Assembly: GCA_963821705.1 (NCBI GenBank)
Contig: CAWGEV010000005.1
Coordinates: 186,001-250,000, forward strand
Reading direction: 5' to 3'
From: DASUPK01 sp963821705
GTDB taxonomy: Bacteria; Actinomycetota; Thermoleophilia; Solirubrobacterales; 70-9
Length of the DNA stretch: 64,000 bases
The notes under the pieces were generated by a model that saw only the letters and a list, made by a program, of their open reading frames with translations, did not search any database and was not told the DNA's origin. Made by a program: the position numbers and the translations under genes. Below, one piece after another: positions 41,285-54,353 of this stretch (within the stretch, counting starts at the first letter, position 1; the number at the start of each line of letters is the position of its first letter).

Positions 41285-42532
41285 TTGAGTCACGCACACC
41301 ACCCGCGGATGCGGGGGCGCATGGGTACAGCGTTGATCGTCGGGCTGCTCGCGGCCCTCGTGATGACGCTCCTCCCCGGCGCCGCCGACGCCAAGGGCAA
41401 TGGAAAGAGCAACAGTCATCAGCTCACGGTGATGACCCGCAACCTGTATCTCGGGGCGGACTTGAGCCCGGCGCTCAACTCCAGCTCGGTGAACGGCGCC
41501 GTCGATGCCGCCTACCAGATCGAGCAGCAGGTGCACCGGACCAAGTTCCCCTCGGTGCGCGCTGCGTCCCTGGCGAAGGAGATCCAGAAGGCCAAGCCCG
41601 ACGTGGTCGGCCTTCAGGAGGCCGCCTGGTGGCGGACCGGCCCCTATGACCCGAGCGCGATCACAGGCTCGCCGAAGGCCACGCAGACGGATCCAGCCGG
41701 CGGCGACTTCCTCACCAACCTGCTCGCCCAGCTCAACGCCAAGAGCAAGGGCAAGAAGGGCTCGGCGAGCGCCGCCAAGGAGAAGAGCAAGTCGCTCCAG
41801 TACCGGATCGCCGTCGTCAAGACCGAGTTCGACTACGAGCTGCCGGTCAACCAGGGCTCCGGCGGCCTGGGCGCCTGTCCGGCCCAGTGCCACAACGAGC
41901 GCCTGACCATGCGCGACGCGATCCTGGTCCGCAAGGGCGTCAAGACCAGCAACGCGACCAGCGGCACCTTCAACACGCTCCTGCGCGCCAAGGTCGGGGG
42001 CGTCCTCAATGTCGACGTCACCCGCGGCTGGGCGGCGGTCGACGCCAAGGTCAACGGCCGGAAGGTCCACGTCGTCGACAGCCACCTCGAGGCGTTCGAC
42101 AGCGCCGCGAACAACACCGGCAGCGACGGCAAAACCTACCCGAAGGGCGGCATCCGCGAGGCGCAGGCCAAGCAGCTGATCTCACCGGGTGGCCCGACGA
42201 GCTCGAAGCTCCCGACGCTCCTGATCGGGGACTTCAACTCGGACTCGCCGGTGCACGGCGACCAGGTGGACCCGGGCGACGCCCTGGCCTACCGGGCGCT
42301 GCTGGCCGGCGGCTGGAGCGAGAGGGCCTTGACGCCCCCTCCGTTCGGCTGCTGCATCCAGGACTCGAACCTGAGCGATCCCAGCACGGCCGGGATCACC
42401 CACCGGGTCGACCACATCATGTCCAACAGCAAGAAGATCAAGTTCAAGAAGGGTGGTCTCACCACCACCTACGCGAACGGCCTGTGGTCCTCCGACCACT
42501 TCGGCCTCTGGAGCCGTCTCCAGGTCAAGTAG
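41285..42532 (+). CDS. secreted endonuclease/exonuclease/phosphatase-family protein
   Basis: A 415-residue protein beginning at TTG 41285, with AAAGGAG seven bases upstream. A signal peptide (ALIVGLLAALVMTLLPGAADA) precedes the EEP fold: TVMTRNLYLGADL (Asn), PDVVGLQEAAWWRTG (Glu), VHVVDSHLEAF, LLIGDFNSDSP (Asp/Asn), ITHRVDHIM and WSSDHFGLWSRL (Asp-His). A Lys/Ser-rich insert lies around residues 153-170, and CCIQDS suggests disulfides. It could be an extracellular nuclease or phosphodiesterase. A strong terminator follows. Confidence 0.85.
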   Translation: MSHAHHPRMRGRMGTALIVGLLAALVMTLLPGAADAKGNGKSNSHQLTVMTRNLYLGADLSPALNSSSVNGAVDAAYQIEQQVHRTKFPSVRAASLAKEIQKAKPDVVGLQEAAWWRTGPYDPSAITGSPKATQTDPAGGDFLTNLLAQLNAKSKGKKGSASAAKEKSKSLQYRIAVVKTEFDYELPVNQGSGGLGACPAQCHNERLTMRDAILVRKGVKTSNATSGTFNTLLRAKVGGVLNVDVTRGWAAVDAKVNGRKVHVVDSHLEAFDSAANNTGSDGKTYPKGGIREAQAKQLISPGGPTSSKLPTLLIGDFNSDSPVHGDQVDPGDALAYRALLAGGWSERALTPPPFGCCIQDSNLSDPSTAGITHRVDHIMSNSKKIKFKKGGLTTTYANGLWSSDHFGLWSRLQVK

Positions 42533-42537
42533 TCCCA

Positions 42538-42557
42538 GGGTGCGCATGCGCGCACCC
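42538..42557 (+). repeat. short hairpin just after the EEP stop codon
   Basis: GGGTGCGC-ATGC-GCGCACCC, a perfect eight-base stem, six bases after the stop codon and upstream of the main terminator. It resembles the arms of the dispersed repeat but lacks the bulge and TCGCA tail. Confidence 0.4.
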
Positions 42558-42579
42558 CGTTCGTGGCGAAGAGCGATCT

Positions 42580-42616
42580 ACGGGGCCCCCGCGGAGGCGG
42601 GGGCCCCGTTTCGTTC
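42580..42616 (+). terminator. rho-independent terminator
   Basis: A 13-base stem ACGGGGCCCCCGC with a four-base loop (GGAG) and perfect complement, followed by TTTCGTT. It ends the EEP transcript upstream of the dnaK promoter. Confidence 0.85.
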
Positions 42617-42664
42617 AGCGGTTTACATCGACGCACATATCTGCCACACTTCCACTTAGATTTT

Positions 42665-42694
42665 TTGCAGCTAGCGCATCAGAGACGCTAAGCT
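42665..42694 (+). promoter_or_regulatory. candidate dnaK promoter with inverted repeat
   Basis: TTGCAG (42665-42670) and TAAGCT (42689-42694) are 18 bases apart. Between and overlapping them, TAGCG-N9-CGCTA (42672-42690) forms an inverted repeat with nine-base spacing, positioned as an operator. It is neither a CIRCE nor a classical HAIR element. Confidence 0.4.
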
Positions 42695-42731
42695 CACAGA
42701 AGGAAACCACACAAGCTTTGGAGGAATGAAA

Positions 42732-44634
<1,903 letters not shown>

Positions 44635-44643
44635 GAGGCGCTC

Positions 44644-45223
44644 ATGCCAGACGAAGTGGGCCGCAACGGTGAGGACGAGGTCGTCGACGCCGAGGTCGTC
44701 GACGACCCCTCGCCCGCCTCGAGGCCGCTCGGAGGCAGACGGAGACGGCAGCGCCGACCGGGTCGAGCGGGATCTCGACGAGTTCGCCGCCACCAAGCGA
44801 GAGCGAGACGAGTACCTCGAGCTCGCCCAGCGGACGCGAGCCGACTTCGAGAACTACCGCAAGCGGGTCGCCAAGGAGACCTCCGAGGCGCTCTCGCGGG
44901 GCAAGGCCGAGCTGGCTCGCGAGCTGCTCCCGGTTCTCGACAATCTCGAGCGCGCGCTCCGGGCGGGAGAGGATCCGTCCGCACAGGATGCCCTTGCCCG
45001 CGGCGTGGCGCTCGTCCTCGAGGAGCTCCGGGGCAAGCTCGAGCGGGCCGGCGTGGAGGCTTTCGACCCCACCGGCGAGCCCTTCGATCCGAAGTTCCAC
45101 GAGGCGCTCTCCACCCAGCCCGCCGAGGGCACCGGCTCCGGCGTCGTCCTCGAGACCGTCGAGAAGGGCTACCGGCTGAACGGACAGGTCCTGCGGCCGG
45201 CGAGAGTTGTGGTGAGCCAGTAA
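44644..45223 (+). CDS. grpE: nucleotide exchange factor GrpE, one frameshift
   Basis: ATG 44644 follows GGAGG and lies nine bases after dnaK. An acidic N-terminal tail (EDEVVDAEVVDDPS) is almost identical to the DnaK tail. After one frame change near 44725-44745 the GrpE core follows: RDEYLELAQRTRADFENYRKR (coiled coil), LARELLPVLDNLERAL, then GVEAFDPTGEPFDPKFHEAL and VLETVEKGYRLNGQVLRPARV. It releases ADP from DnaK. The shift is probably a one-base sequence error, since the core is intact. Confidence 0.9.
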
Positions 45224-46359
45224 TGGCGACCAACCCGCGCGACTTCTACGAGGTGCTCGGCGTCTCGAAGTCCGCCTCGCAGGACGAGATCAAGAAGGCC
45301 TATCGGGAGCTCGCCCGCAAGTGGCACCCCGACCGCAATCAGGGCGACGACGAGGCCGAGGAGCGCTTCAAGGAGATCCAGCATGCCTATGACGTCCTCT
45401 CGGATGCCGAGAAGCGCAAGGAATACGACGCCGGCGGCAGGTTCGCCGGCTTCGGCGGCCAGGGCTTCCCCGGCGGCGCACAGGGCTTCCCCGGCGGCGG
45501 GTTTGCCTCCGACCTGGGCGACATCTTCTCGACCTTCTTCCGCCGCGGCGGCCAGCAGCCGCCGCGCGCCCAGCGCGGCCGCGACCTCGAGACCGAGGTC
45601 CAGCTCTCCTTCGACCAGGCGATGCACGGAACCCAGATCTCGGTCGCGGTCCCGACGACCGGGGAGTGCCCCACCTGTCGCGGCAGCGGGGCGAGGCCGG
45701 GGACGTCGCCGCGCACCTGTCCGCGCTGCGAGGGAACCGGGATCGATGCGCAGAGCCAGGGGCTCTTCTCGATCTCCCAGCCCTGCCCCGAATGCGGCGG
45801 CCAGGGCGAGATCATCGACGACCCCTGCCCGACCTGTCACGCGAGCGGGATCGTCGAGGAGACCAAGCGCTACCGGGTCAACATCCCGGCCGGCGTCCAC
45901 GACGGGAGCCGCATCCGGCTCGCCGGCAAGGGCGAGGCGGGATACCGCGGCGGCCCGCGCGGGGACCTCTACGTGACGACCAGGGTCGCGCCGTCTCCGG
46001 TCTTCAAGCAGCGCCCCGACGGCAACCTCGAGGTCGAGCTCCCCGTGACGGTCGCGGAGGCGATGAAGGGCGCGACCATCGAGGTCCCCACCCTCGACGG
46101 CACCAAGACGATCCGGATCCCGCCCGGCACCCAGCACGGCACCGTCCAGCGCCTGCGGGACGCCGGGCCGCCGCGCCCGAAGGGATCGGGACGGGGTGAC
46201 ATCTACTACCGGATCAAGATCGACGTTCCGAAGGAGCTCACGGACGAGCAGCGCGAGGCGGTCGACCGGCTCGCCGAGTCGCTCAACGGACAGAATCCGC
46301 GGGCGTCGCTGCTCGGGCAGGCCGCTCAGTCCGGGACGGAGGGGAGAGTAAGGAGCTGA
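45223..46359 (+). CDS. dnaJ: chaperone DnaJ (Hsp40)
   Basis: A 378-residue type I DnaJ. J domain with HPD (ARKWHPDRNQGD), a Gly/Phe-rich segment (FAGFGGQGFPGGAQGFPGGG), four zinc-knuckle repeats (CPTCRGSG, CPRCEGTG, CPECGGQG, CPTCHASG) and the C-terminal substrate-binding barrels (VNIPAGVHDGSRIRLAGKGE, IRIPPGTQHGTVQRLR). It stimulates DnaK ATPase. The ATG overlaps the grpE stop (TAATG) and its stop overlaps the hspR start (TGATG). Confidence 0.95.
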   Translation: MATNPRDFYEVLGVSKSASQDEIKKAYRELARKWHPDRNQGDDEAEERFKEIQHAYDVLSDAEKRKEYDAGGRFAGFGGQGFPGGAQGFPGGGFASDLGDIFSTFFRRGGQQPPRAQRGRDLETEVQLSFDQAMHGTQISVAVPTTGECPTCRGSGARPGTSPRTCPRCEGTGIDAQSQGLFSISQPCPECGGQGEIIDDPCPTCHASGIVEETKRYRVNIPAGVHDGSRIRLAGKGEAGYRGGPRGDLYVTTRVAPSPVFKQRPDGNLEVELPVTVAEAMKGATIEVPTLDGTKTIRIPPGTQHGTVQRLRDAGPPRPKGSGRGDIYYRIKIDVPKELTDEQREAVDRLAESLNGQNPRASLLGQAAQSGTEGRVRS

Positions 46360-46826
46360 TGGCTGAGGACGCGAGGAGGAAGAGGGCCGTCGAGCGCCAG
46401 ATCGACCAGGAGCGCGGCGTCTTCATGATCTCCGTCGCGGCGGAGCTGGCGGAGATGCATCCCCAGACTCTGCGGATGTACGAGGCCCGCGGCCTGATCA
46501 CGCCGAAGCGCTCTCCCAAGAACACGCGCCTCTACTCCCAGGCCGACGTCGAGCGCCTGCAAAGGATCCAGCAGATGACCAGCGAGGAGGGCCTGAACCT
46601 CGCGGGGGTCGAGACGGTCCTCGAGCTCGAGCGGCGGCTCGAGCGGATGCGCCAGGAGATGGCGCGGGTGCGTAAGCGCGCCGCCGAGATGGAGGCCCGG
46701 ATGGCCGAGGAGCTCGACAAGCTGCGGAAGTCGATCGGCGGCGAGCTGGTCCCCTACGGCGCCTATGAGCCCGAGAACATCTCGCGAACCGGGGAGCCCA
46801 CCCAGATCCCGATTCGCAAGCGCTAG
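46359..46826 (+). CDS. hspR: heat-shock repressor HspR (MerR family)
   Basis: A 155-residue MerR-type regulator: ERGVFMISVAAELAEMHPQTL then RMYEARGLITPKRSPKNTRLYS is the HspR winged helix, followed by a coiled coil (LELERRLERMRQEMARVRKRAAEMEAR). The final gene of dnaK-grpE-dnaJ-hspR, preceded by AAGGAG. In other actinobacteria HspR with DnaK represses the dnaK operon and clpB through HAIR sites (CTTGAGT-N7-ACTCAAG). Here the candidate sites are divergent. The stop overlaps the convergent gene by four bases. Confidence 0.93.
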   Translation: MAEDARRKRAVERQIDQERGVFMISVAAELAEMHPQTLRMYEARGLITPKRSPKNTRLYSQADVERLQRIQQMTSEEGLNLAGVETVLELERRLERMRQEMARVRKRAAEMEARMAEELDKLRKSIGGELVPYGAYEPENISRTGEPTQIPIRKR

Positions 46827-47263
46827 GGCGCCGGCTGGGAGGCCGATCGGGTGGGCGCCCTGGCGAGCGCGGGGTCGAGCCCGGCGTCCGTGAGCGCCTC
46901 CGTCTGGTCCAGGTAGAGCCGCCAGTAGGCGATCTTGCCGTCCCGGAAGGTGATCGTGTGCGCGTCGCGGGTCTCCACGGTCAGATCGTCCCGCTCGCCC
47001 TTGGCGCGCGTGTGGAGCAGGGCGACCACCCGATCTCCGGCCGGCAGCAGCCGGAAGTCCCGGACCTCGACGTTCTCGAAACCGCTCGTCAGGAGCTCGG
47101 CCACGTGCCTGGCTGCCTCCGGCCCCCGGTAGGCGGGCTCCGGCAGGTCCGGGTCGTAGACCTCGACGTCCTCCCGGAAGTAGGGCATCACACCCTCGAC
47201 GCCTTCCCTGTTGAAGGTCTCCAGGATCCGCTGATAGATCTCGACGTTGCTCTCCATCGCCAT
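46823..47263 (-). CDS. SnoaL/NTF2-like fold protein
   Basis: A 146-residue alpha+beta-barrel protein: NVEIYQRILETFNREGVEGVMPYF, DVEVYDPDLPEPAYRGPEAARHV, FRLLPAGDRVVALLHTRAKG, DAHTITFRDGKIAYWRLYLDQTEAL. This is the SnoaL-like (nuclear transport factor 2) outline; functions range from isomerases to stress-linked carriers, and none is proposed. ATG 47263 or 47257. It lies between hspR and clpB but on the opposite strand, divergent from clpB. Confidence 0.8.
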   Translation of the reverse strand: MAMESNVEIYQRILETFNREGVEGVMPYFREDVEVYDPDLPEPAYRGPEAARHVAELLTSGFENVEVRDFRLLPAGDRVVALLHTRAKGERDDLTVETRDAHTITFRDGKIAYWRLYLDQTEALTDAGLDPALARAPTRSASQPAP

Positions 47264-47378
47264 CCTTGACCGGAGCGGGTGTGACGGCCATCCTATGCAG
47301 GGCGGATGAGAGCCTGCCACCCCATAATTCGGCCAGCATACCGCCTGCTCGAATCTCAGTCTCTTACACATAGATTTC

Positions 47379-47407
47379 TTTACATTCATGACTAAAGTGG
47401 CTACCAT
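47379..47407 (+). promoter_or_regulatory. clpB promoter with HAIR-like inverted repeat
   Basis: TTTACA (47379-47384), 17 bases, TACCAT (47402-47407), then eight bases to the ATG at 47416, so the transcript may be leaderless. CTTTA-N10-TAAAG (47378-47397) overlaps the promoter; as CTTTACA-N6-ACTAAAG it resembles a relaxed HspR HAIR site. Confidence 0.5.
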
Positions 47408-47415
47408 CAGGCGAA

Positions 47416-50028
<2,613 letters not shown>

Positions 50029-50081
50029 ACAATCGTCGCTTGCCGCCGCGCGGGTGCGGGAGTACATTCGCCGGAACCACA

Positions 50082-50891
50082 ATGAAGCGCCTGCTTCGCA
50101 TCGCCTCGCTCATGGTCGTCTCGGGTCTCATGGTCAGCGCCTCGGCAGACGCCGCCGTGACGCTCGGTCCCAATCCACTTCCCGGGCGGGACGCGATCCT
50201 CTTCGGAGGGCCGGCGTCGACGCTCGTCAATACGGCCGTCCCGGGCGCGACCCTGGCCTCCCCGATGGACGGCGTGGTCGTCCGCTGGCGGGCGCAGCGC
50301 ACCGATGGACCGGGTGGGATGCAACCTGACACGATCGCGCTGCGCGTGCTTCACCCGATGGGCGCCGGCCAGTTCCAGGGCGTCGGCACCAGCGACTCCC
50401 ACTCACTGCCCGCCGACACCGACCCGATAGGCGTCAGGGAGTTCACGACCAACCTGCCGATCCGCGCGGGCGACCTCGTCGGCTACGACAGCGCCTCCGA
50501 CTACATCCCGGTCGCGTCCTCGGCATCCGCCTCCTACTCCAGCGCCAATGCGTTCCCCGACGGACAAACCGCCACGTTCTCCGCGACCCCCGGCTGGTAC
50601 GAGTTGATCAACGCGGACGTCGAGCCCGAGCTGACCTCGATCACCGCCGCTCCGAAGGCGAAGGTGAAGACGAGGAAGAAGACAGCTCGCGTCAGCTTCG
50701 CGTTCGGCTCGAACGCCTCGGGCGTCGGCTTCAGCTGCTCGCTCGACGGCGGAACCCCCGCGCCCTGCACGTCGCCCATGTCTTTCCGGACGCGGCCCGG
50801 CAAGCACAACTTCCAGGTGCAGGCAACGTATTTGGGCATCGCTTTCGGCTCGCCTGCCTCGGACGCCTTCAAGGTGAAGCGCAGGAAATAG
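50082..50891 (+). CDS. secreted protein with C-terminal Ig-like domain, hypothetical
   Basis: A 269-residue protein. The start at ATG 50082 gives a signal peptide (LLRIASLMVVSGLMVSASADA). A beta-rich domain follows (GATLASPMDGVVVRWRAQR, IRAGDLVGYDSASDYIPV), then a lysine-rich linker (KAKVKTRKKTARVSF) and an Ig-like segment with FSCSLDGGTPAPCTSPMSF and GKHNFQVQAT. The Ig-like tail with CSLDGG...PC is common in secreted proteins of Solirubrobacterales-type actinobacteria. Probably surface or extracellular; function unknown. Confidence 0.75.
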   Translation: MKRLLRIASLMVVSGLMVSASADAAVTLGPNPLPGRDAILFGGPASTLVNTAVPGATLASPMDGVVVRWRAQRTDGPGGMQPDTIALRVLHPMGAGQFQGVGTSDSHSLPADTDPIGVREFTTNLPIRAGDLVGYDSASDYIPVASSASASYSSANAFPDGQTATFSATPGWYELINADVEPELTSITAAPKAKVKTRKKTARVSFAFGSNASGVGFSCSLDGGTPAPCTSPMSFRTRPGKHNFQVQATYLGIAFGSPASDAFKVKRRK

Positions 50892-50984
50892 GCGCACCCG
50901 CGCCTGCATGACGCCTGCCGCGGGCGTCAATCGACCAACTTCTCGGTATCTGGCTTTGTCTCCGCCTGGACGAATAGGTGAGGG

Positions 50985-51767
50985 ATGAAGCATCGTGAAA
51001 CGGGTCGCGCCTGGCGGCGCGCCCTCGCACCCACAGCCGAAGACGCCGGTTGGAGCATCCGCGAGGCCGCCTGGGACCTCGAGGAGCATGTCATCTGGCG
51101 CAGTGGCGACGCGGCGCGTGGCGCGATCGGCCGCGCCGGCTACGCCATACAGCCGCTTCAGCGGCTCGTCCAGACCAGGCTCACCTGGCCCATCGGAGAC
51201 GCGCTGCGGGCGCGCAGCGGCCGCACCCGGGCGATGATCGCCGTGGGCTCGGCGACGGTGGCGATCGCGGCGGGCGTGGGAGGCGCGATGAACGCGTCGC
51301 ACCACCCCTCCGCCCCGGATCCGCTGCCGGCCGCGTCGGTGACGCCGGCCCCCCAGGGCGACGTGGTCGCCCTCCGGGGCGTGACGCCGCAGTTCCAGGC
51401 CGGGCACGCCGCCGCGCCGGTTCCCCAGCCGCCGAGCAAGGCATCCGCGCCTCCGGAGCAGGTGGCCTGGCAGTTCGCCCAGGCGTTCGTCGGCTACGAG
51501 GTCGGCCACTCGAGCAAGGCGACCACCCAGGCCTTCAACGCGACCGCCACGAAGCCGCTCGCCAAGTCCCTCGCCAAGGATCCGCCGCGGCTTCCCGCCA
51601 ACGGCAAGGTCCCCGGAGCACGCGTCCTCAACGTCGTGCTCGGCGCGGCGGGCAAGCAGCAGGCCACCGCCAGCGTCTCGCTTGTCCGGCTCCGGGCGAT
51701 GAGCGAGCTTCGCCTGACGCTGACGAAGAACGGCGATGAGTGGCGAGTCGCCCAGGTCCTTGGCTGA
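50985..51767 (+). CDS. single-pass membrane protein, hypothetical, coupled to the peptidoglycan hydrolase gene
   Basis: A 260-residue protein. A cytoplasmic part of about 80 residues (DAGWSIREAAWDLEEHVIWRS) precedes one helix (AMIAVGSATVAIAAGVGGAM, residues about 85-105). After a Pro/Ala-rich linker an extracytoplasmic domain (VAWQFAQAFVGYEVGHSSKA, LRLTLTKNGDEWRVAQVLG) resembles small NTF2-like or conjugation-factor TcpC-like domains. The N-terminal codons lie within a dispersed hairpin repeat (51002-51029), so the true start may be further on, although no good alternative is seen. The stop overlaps the next start (TGATG). Confidence 0.68.
   Translation: MKHRETGRAWRRALAPTAEDAGWSIREAAWDLEEHVIWRSGDAARGAIGRAGYAIQPLQRLVQTRLTWPIGDALRARSGRTRAMIAVGSATVAIAAGVGGAMNASHHPSAPDPLPAASVTPAPQGDVVALRGVTPQFQAGHAAAPVPQPPSKASAPPEQVAWQFAQAFVGYEVGHSSKATTQAFNATATKPLAKSLAKDPPRLPANGKVPGARVLNVVLGAAGKQQATASVSLVRLRAMSELRLTLTKNGDEWRVAQVLG
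51002..51029. repeat. dispersed hairpin repeat, copy at the 5' end of a coding region
   Basis: GGGTCGCGCC, loop TGGC, GGCGCGCCC, tail TCGCA. Relative to copy 1 a T-A pair is replaced by C-G in both arms, another compensatory change. Confidence 0.6.
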
Positions 51768-53392
51768 TGGGACGGGTCAGAAGGGCAATCGCGGCGGGTG
51801 TCGTGGGCGCGGCGATCACCGCGCCGGTGGCCGCCGCTCAGACCAGGAGCGACACGACCACCACGACGCCTTCGACGACGACCGGCCCTGAGCCGCCCGC
51901 CCAGCCGCTGCCGCCGACGACAACGGTCCTCCCCCCGCCGGGCCCGGCGCCGAAGCACCGGCCGAAGCCGTCGCACAAACCGCCCAAGCCACCGAGGAAC
52001 GGCGGGGTCAAGGGCCCGGCCTCGAAGGGGGAGAACGAGAAGGGCACCGCCCAGGTGGGCGGGACGGCGCCGCCGCCTCCGGCGACACCGATGCCGACCG
52101 CCTGCGGCCCGGTCGCGATCCCGTCCTTCCTGCCTCCGATCTACCAGGCCGCCGCGCAGGCATACGACCTCGGACCCGCCGGACCATCGATCCTCGCGGC
52201 GATCAACGAGATCGAGAGCGACTTCGGCCAGAATCTCGGACCCTCGTCGGCCGGCGCGGAGGGATGGATGCAGTTCATGCCCTCGACCTGGGCCGAGTAC
52301 GGGGTGGATGCGAACAACGACGGCACCAAGGATCCGAACAACGCCAACGACGCGATCTTCGCCGCGGCGCGGTATCTGCGAGCGGCGGGCATGCCGGAGG
52401 ATCCGGAGGGGGCCGTGTTCGCCTACAACCACGCGGATTGGTACGTGGCCGAGGTGATGGCCCGCGCCGCGTGCTTCAGCGGGATCGGCAGCGGAGCCAT
52501 CGGCGGGCTCTCGCTGATCCCGAAGCGCCAGGAGCTGGTCTGCGCGCCCGCCGAAGGCTCGCGCCAGTCCATCCCGGAGGAGTACATGAAGGCCTTCCAG
52601 GATGCCGCGGGCCGCTACGAGCTCGGGCAGAGCGGCGTCTGGGCGATGGCGGCGGTGGCGCGGATGGAATCCAACTTCGGGAAGGGGATGAGCTCAGAAC
52701 AGCTGGATACGGCCGGCCCGCTCGGGATCACCGAGGACAACTGGAAGCGCTACGCCGTCGACGGGGACGGAAACGGCAGGGTGACGCACTCCAGTCCGGC
52801 GGACTCCGCCGCCACCCTCGCACGGATGATCTGGGCGGCGGGTGACCTGCGGGCCGGCCTCTTCCAGCACAACCACGCCGAGTGGTATGTCGACGCGGTC
52901 CTCAACGACGCCGAGGCGATGGCCGGGAGCTGCCAGGTCAAGACGGTCGCCTACTCCGTGGCGCTGCCCGGCCCGACCAACGCCCCGATCAACTGGGCGA
53001 ACGTCGAGCTCTCCAACCAGCTCGAGATGGTCGACATCAAGTCGGGCGCGATCGACCCCCGGATCCTCAACATCCTGGGCGCGATCAGCCAGCAGCACAA
53101 GATCCTGATCACGGCGCTGCGCTCGGACCACTCGAAGTACACCTCGAGCGGCAACATCTCGAATCACTACTACGGCCGCGCCATGGACATCGGCGCGATC
53201 GACGGCGTTCCCTGCACGGACGTCTCCCCGACCGGCCCCTGCGGCACGATCGCCCGCCAGCTCGGCGCGCTGCCGCCCGGGCAGGAGCCGACCGAGCTCA
53301 TCTACTGCTTCGACCCGGATGGCCCGGCCAACCCGAACGGGTTCGCCCAGGCCGACCACTGCGACCACGTCCACGTGGGATTTGACGCGTAA
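51767..53392 (+). CDS. secreted two-domain peptidoglycan hydrolase: lytic-transglycosylase-like plus M15-type peptidase
   Basis: A 541-residue protein. A signal peptide (AIAAGVVGAAITAPVAAAQT) and a Thr/Pro/Lys-rich linker of about 85 residues are followed by an SLT-type domain (AINEIESDFGQNLGPSSAGA, EGWMQFMPSTWAEYGVDANNDG, AAARYLRAAG), a second degenerate SLT-like unit (AVARMESNFGKG, GPLGITEDNWKRYAVDGDGNG, QHNHAEWYVDAVL) and a C-terminal zinc-peptidase-like region with HYYGRAMDIGAIDG and CDHVHVGFD (M15-type H...D...HxH). It could cut both glycan and peptide bonds of the wall. Start and upstream stop overlap. Confidence 0.8.
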   Translation: MGRVRRAIAAGVVGAAITAPVAAAQTRSDTTTTTPSTTTGPEPPAQPLPPTTTVLPPPGPAPKHRPKPSHKPPKPPRNGGVKGPASKGENEKGTAQVGGTAPPPPATPMPTACGPVAIPSFLPPIYQAAAQAYDLGPAGPSILAAINEIESDFGQNLGPSSAGAEGWMQFMPSTWAEYGVDANNDGTKDPNNANDAIFAAARYLRAAGMPEDPEGAVFAYNHADWYVAEVMARAACFSGIGSGAIGGLSLIPKRQELVCAPAEGSRQSIPEEYMKAFQDAAGRYELGQSGVWAMAAVARMESNFGKGMSSEQLDTAGPLGITEDNWKRYAVDGDGNGRVTHSSPADSAATLARMIWAAGDLRAGLFQHNHAEWYVDAVLNDAEAMAGSCQVKTVAYSVALPGPTNAPINWANVELSNQLEMVDIKSGAIDPRILNILGAISQQHKILITALRSDHSKYTSSGNISNHYYGRAMDIGAIDGVPCTDVSPTGPCGTIARQLGALPPGQEPTELIYCFDPDGPANPNGFAQADHCDHVHVGFDA

Positions 53393-53399
53393 GGCCGCA

Positions 53400-53405
53400 T
53401 AGGCT
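53400..53405 (+). promoter_or_regulatory. candidate -10 box (TAGGCT) for a leaderless transcript
   Basis: TAGGCT ends exactly six bases before the ATG at 53412; no ribosome-binding site is present. Confidence 0.5.
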
Positions 53406-53411
53406 TCGGCC

Positions 53412-54353
53412 ATGCGGATGCTCGACACCGAGCGCCGAGGTCGCGTCCTGGTCGTGCGGATCGATCACCCGCCGCACAACTTCATGACGGCCGAGATGGT
53501 CCGGCAGCTCAGCCGCCTCGTCCGCTCGCTGCGCGGCGACGACTCGGTCGGCGCCGTGGTGATCACCGGCAAGCCCGAGAGACTCTTCATCACCCACTAC
53601 GACGTCGGCGAGATCCTGGCGAGCGTGCAGCGAGCCGGGATCGCCGCGCCGCCCTGGCTGACGGCCATCGTCCTGCGGATCGCCGGGGCGGTTCGCCACG
53701 CAACGGTGCTCCGCGACCTCGGCGAGCGGACGCCGCTCGCGGCGGTGTTCGAGCTCTACCGAATCCACGACCTCTTCCTGGAGATGAACCGGTCGGACAA
53801 GGTCTTCATCGCGGCCATCAACGGCCCGGCCACGGGCGGCGGCTGCGAGATCTCGCTCGCCTGCGACATCCGGCTGATGGCGGACATCGACATCGCGATC
53901 GGCCTGCCCGAGATGACCATCGACTTCAACCCGGGCGCCGGCGGAACGCAGCGACTGCCGAGGGTGGTCGGAGTCGGGCGCGCGATGCAGATGATGCTCG
54001 AGGGCCGGACGCTGAGCCCGCGCGAGGCACTCGACTACGGGCTCGTGCAGGCGGTGGTCCCAGCCGACCAGGTAGCCGACGCGGCGATCCGAACCGGAGA
54101 GAGGCTCGCGACGCGTTCGCCGCTGGCGATCCGGTCGCTGAAGCGGGCCGTCTACGAGGGCGCCTCGCTGCCGCTGAGCAGGGGTCTCGGGGTCGAGCGC
54201 AAGTGGTTCATGGTGGCCTCGGCCGGGCGCTCGTCCCAGGAGAAGATGGCCGCGATGACCAGGCAGGTCGAGGCGGACGGCGCCTCGCCATGGGCGTCCG
54301 CCGAGGGCCTGCTCCCGTGGCAGGAGGGGACCGCCGGCGAGGAGCGCGGCTAG
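53412..54353 (+). CDS. enoyl-CoA hydratase/isomerase (crotonase) family protein
   Basis: A 313-residue protein. VLVVRIDHPPHNFMTAEMV, the oxyanion-hole region and INGPATGGGCEISLACDIRLM, then GLPEMTIDFNPGAGGTQRLPRVVG with the second catalytic region. An insert of about 50 residues after the first third (LASVQRAGIAAPPWLTAIVLR) makes it longer than typical crotonases (about 260). The usual Glu of hydratases at the GxGG...E position is replaced by Asn/Pro (DFNPGAGG), so isomerase, hydrolase or other crotonase chemistry is possible. It overlaps the convergent methyltransferase by four bases. Confidence 0.88.
   Translation: MRMLDTERRGRVLVVRIDHPPHNFMTAEMVRQLSRLVRSLRGDDSVGAVVITGKPERLFITHYDVGEILASVQRAGIAAPPWLTAIVLRIAGAVRHATVLRDLGERTPLAAVFELYRIHDLFLEMNRSDKVFIAAINGPATGGGCEISLACDIRLMADIDIAIGLPEMTIDFNPGAGGTQRLPRVVGVGRAMQMMLEGRTLSPREALDYGLVQAVVPADQVADAAIRTGERLATRSPLAIRSLKRAVYEGASLPLSRGLGVERKWFMVASAGRSSQEKMAAMTRQVEADGASPWASAEGLLPWQEGTAGEERG

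Noticed and set aside
42658..42668. T-run near 42660 as a terminator.
   Set aside because: No GC-rich stem immediately precedes it; the true terminator is the hairpin at 42580-42616.
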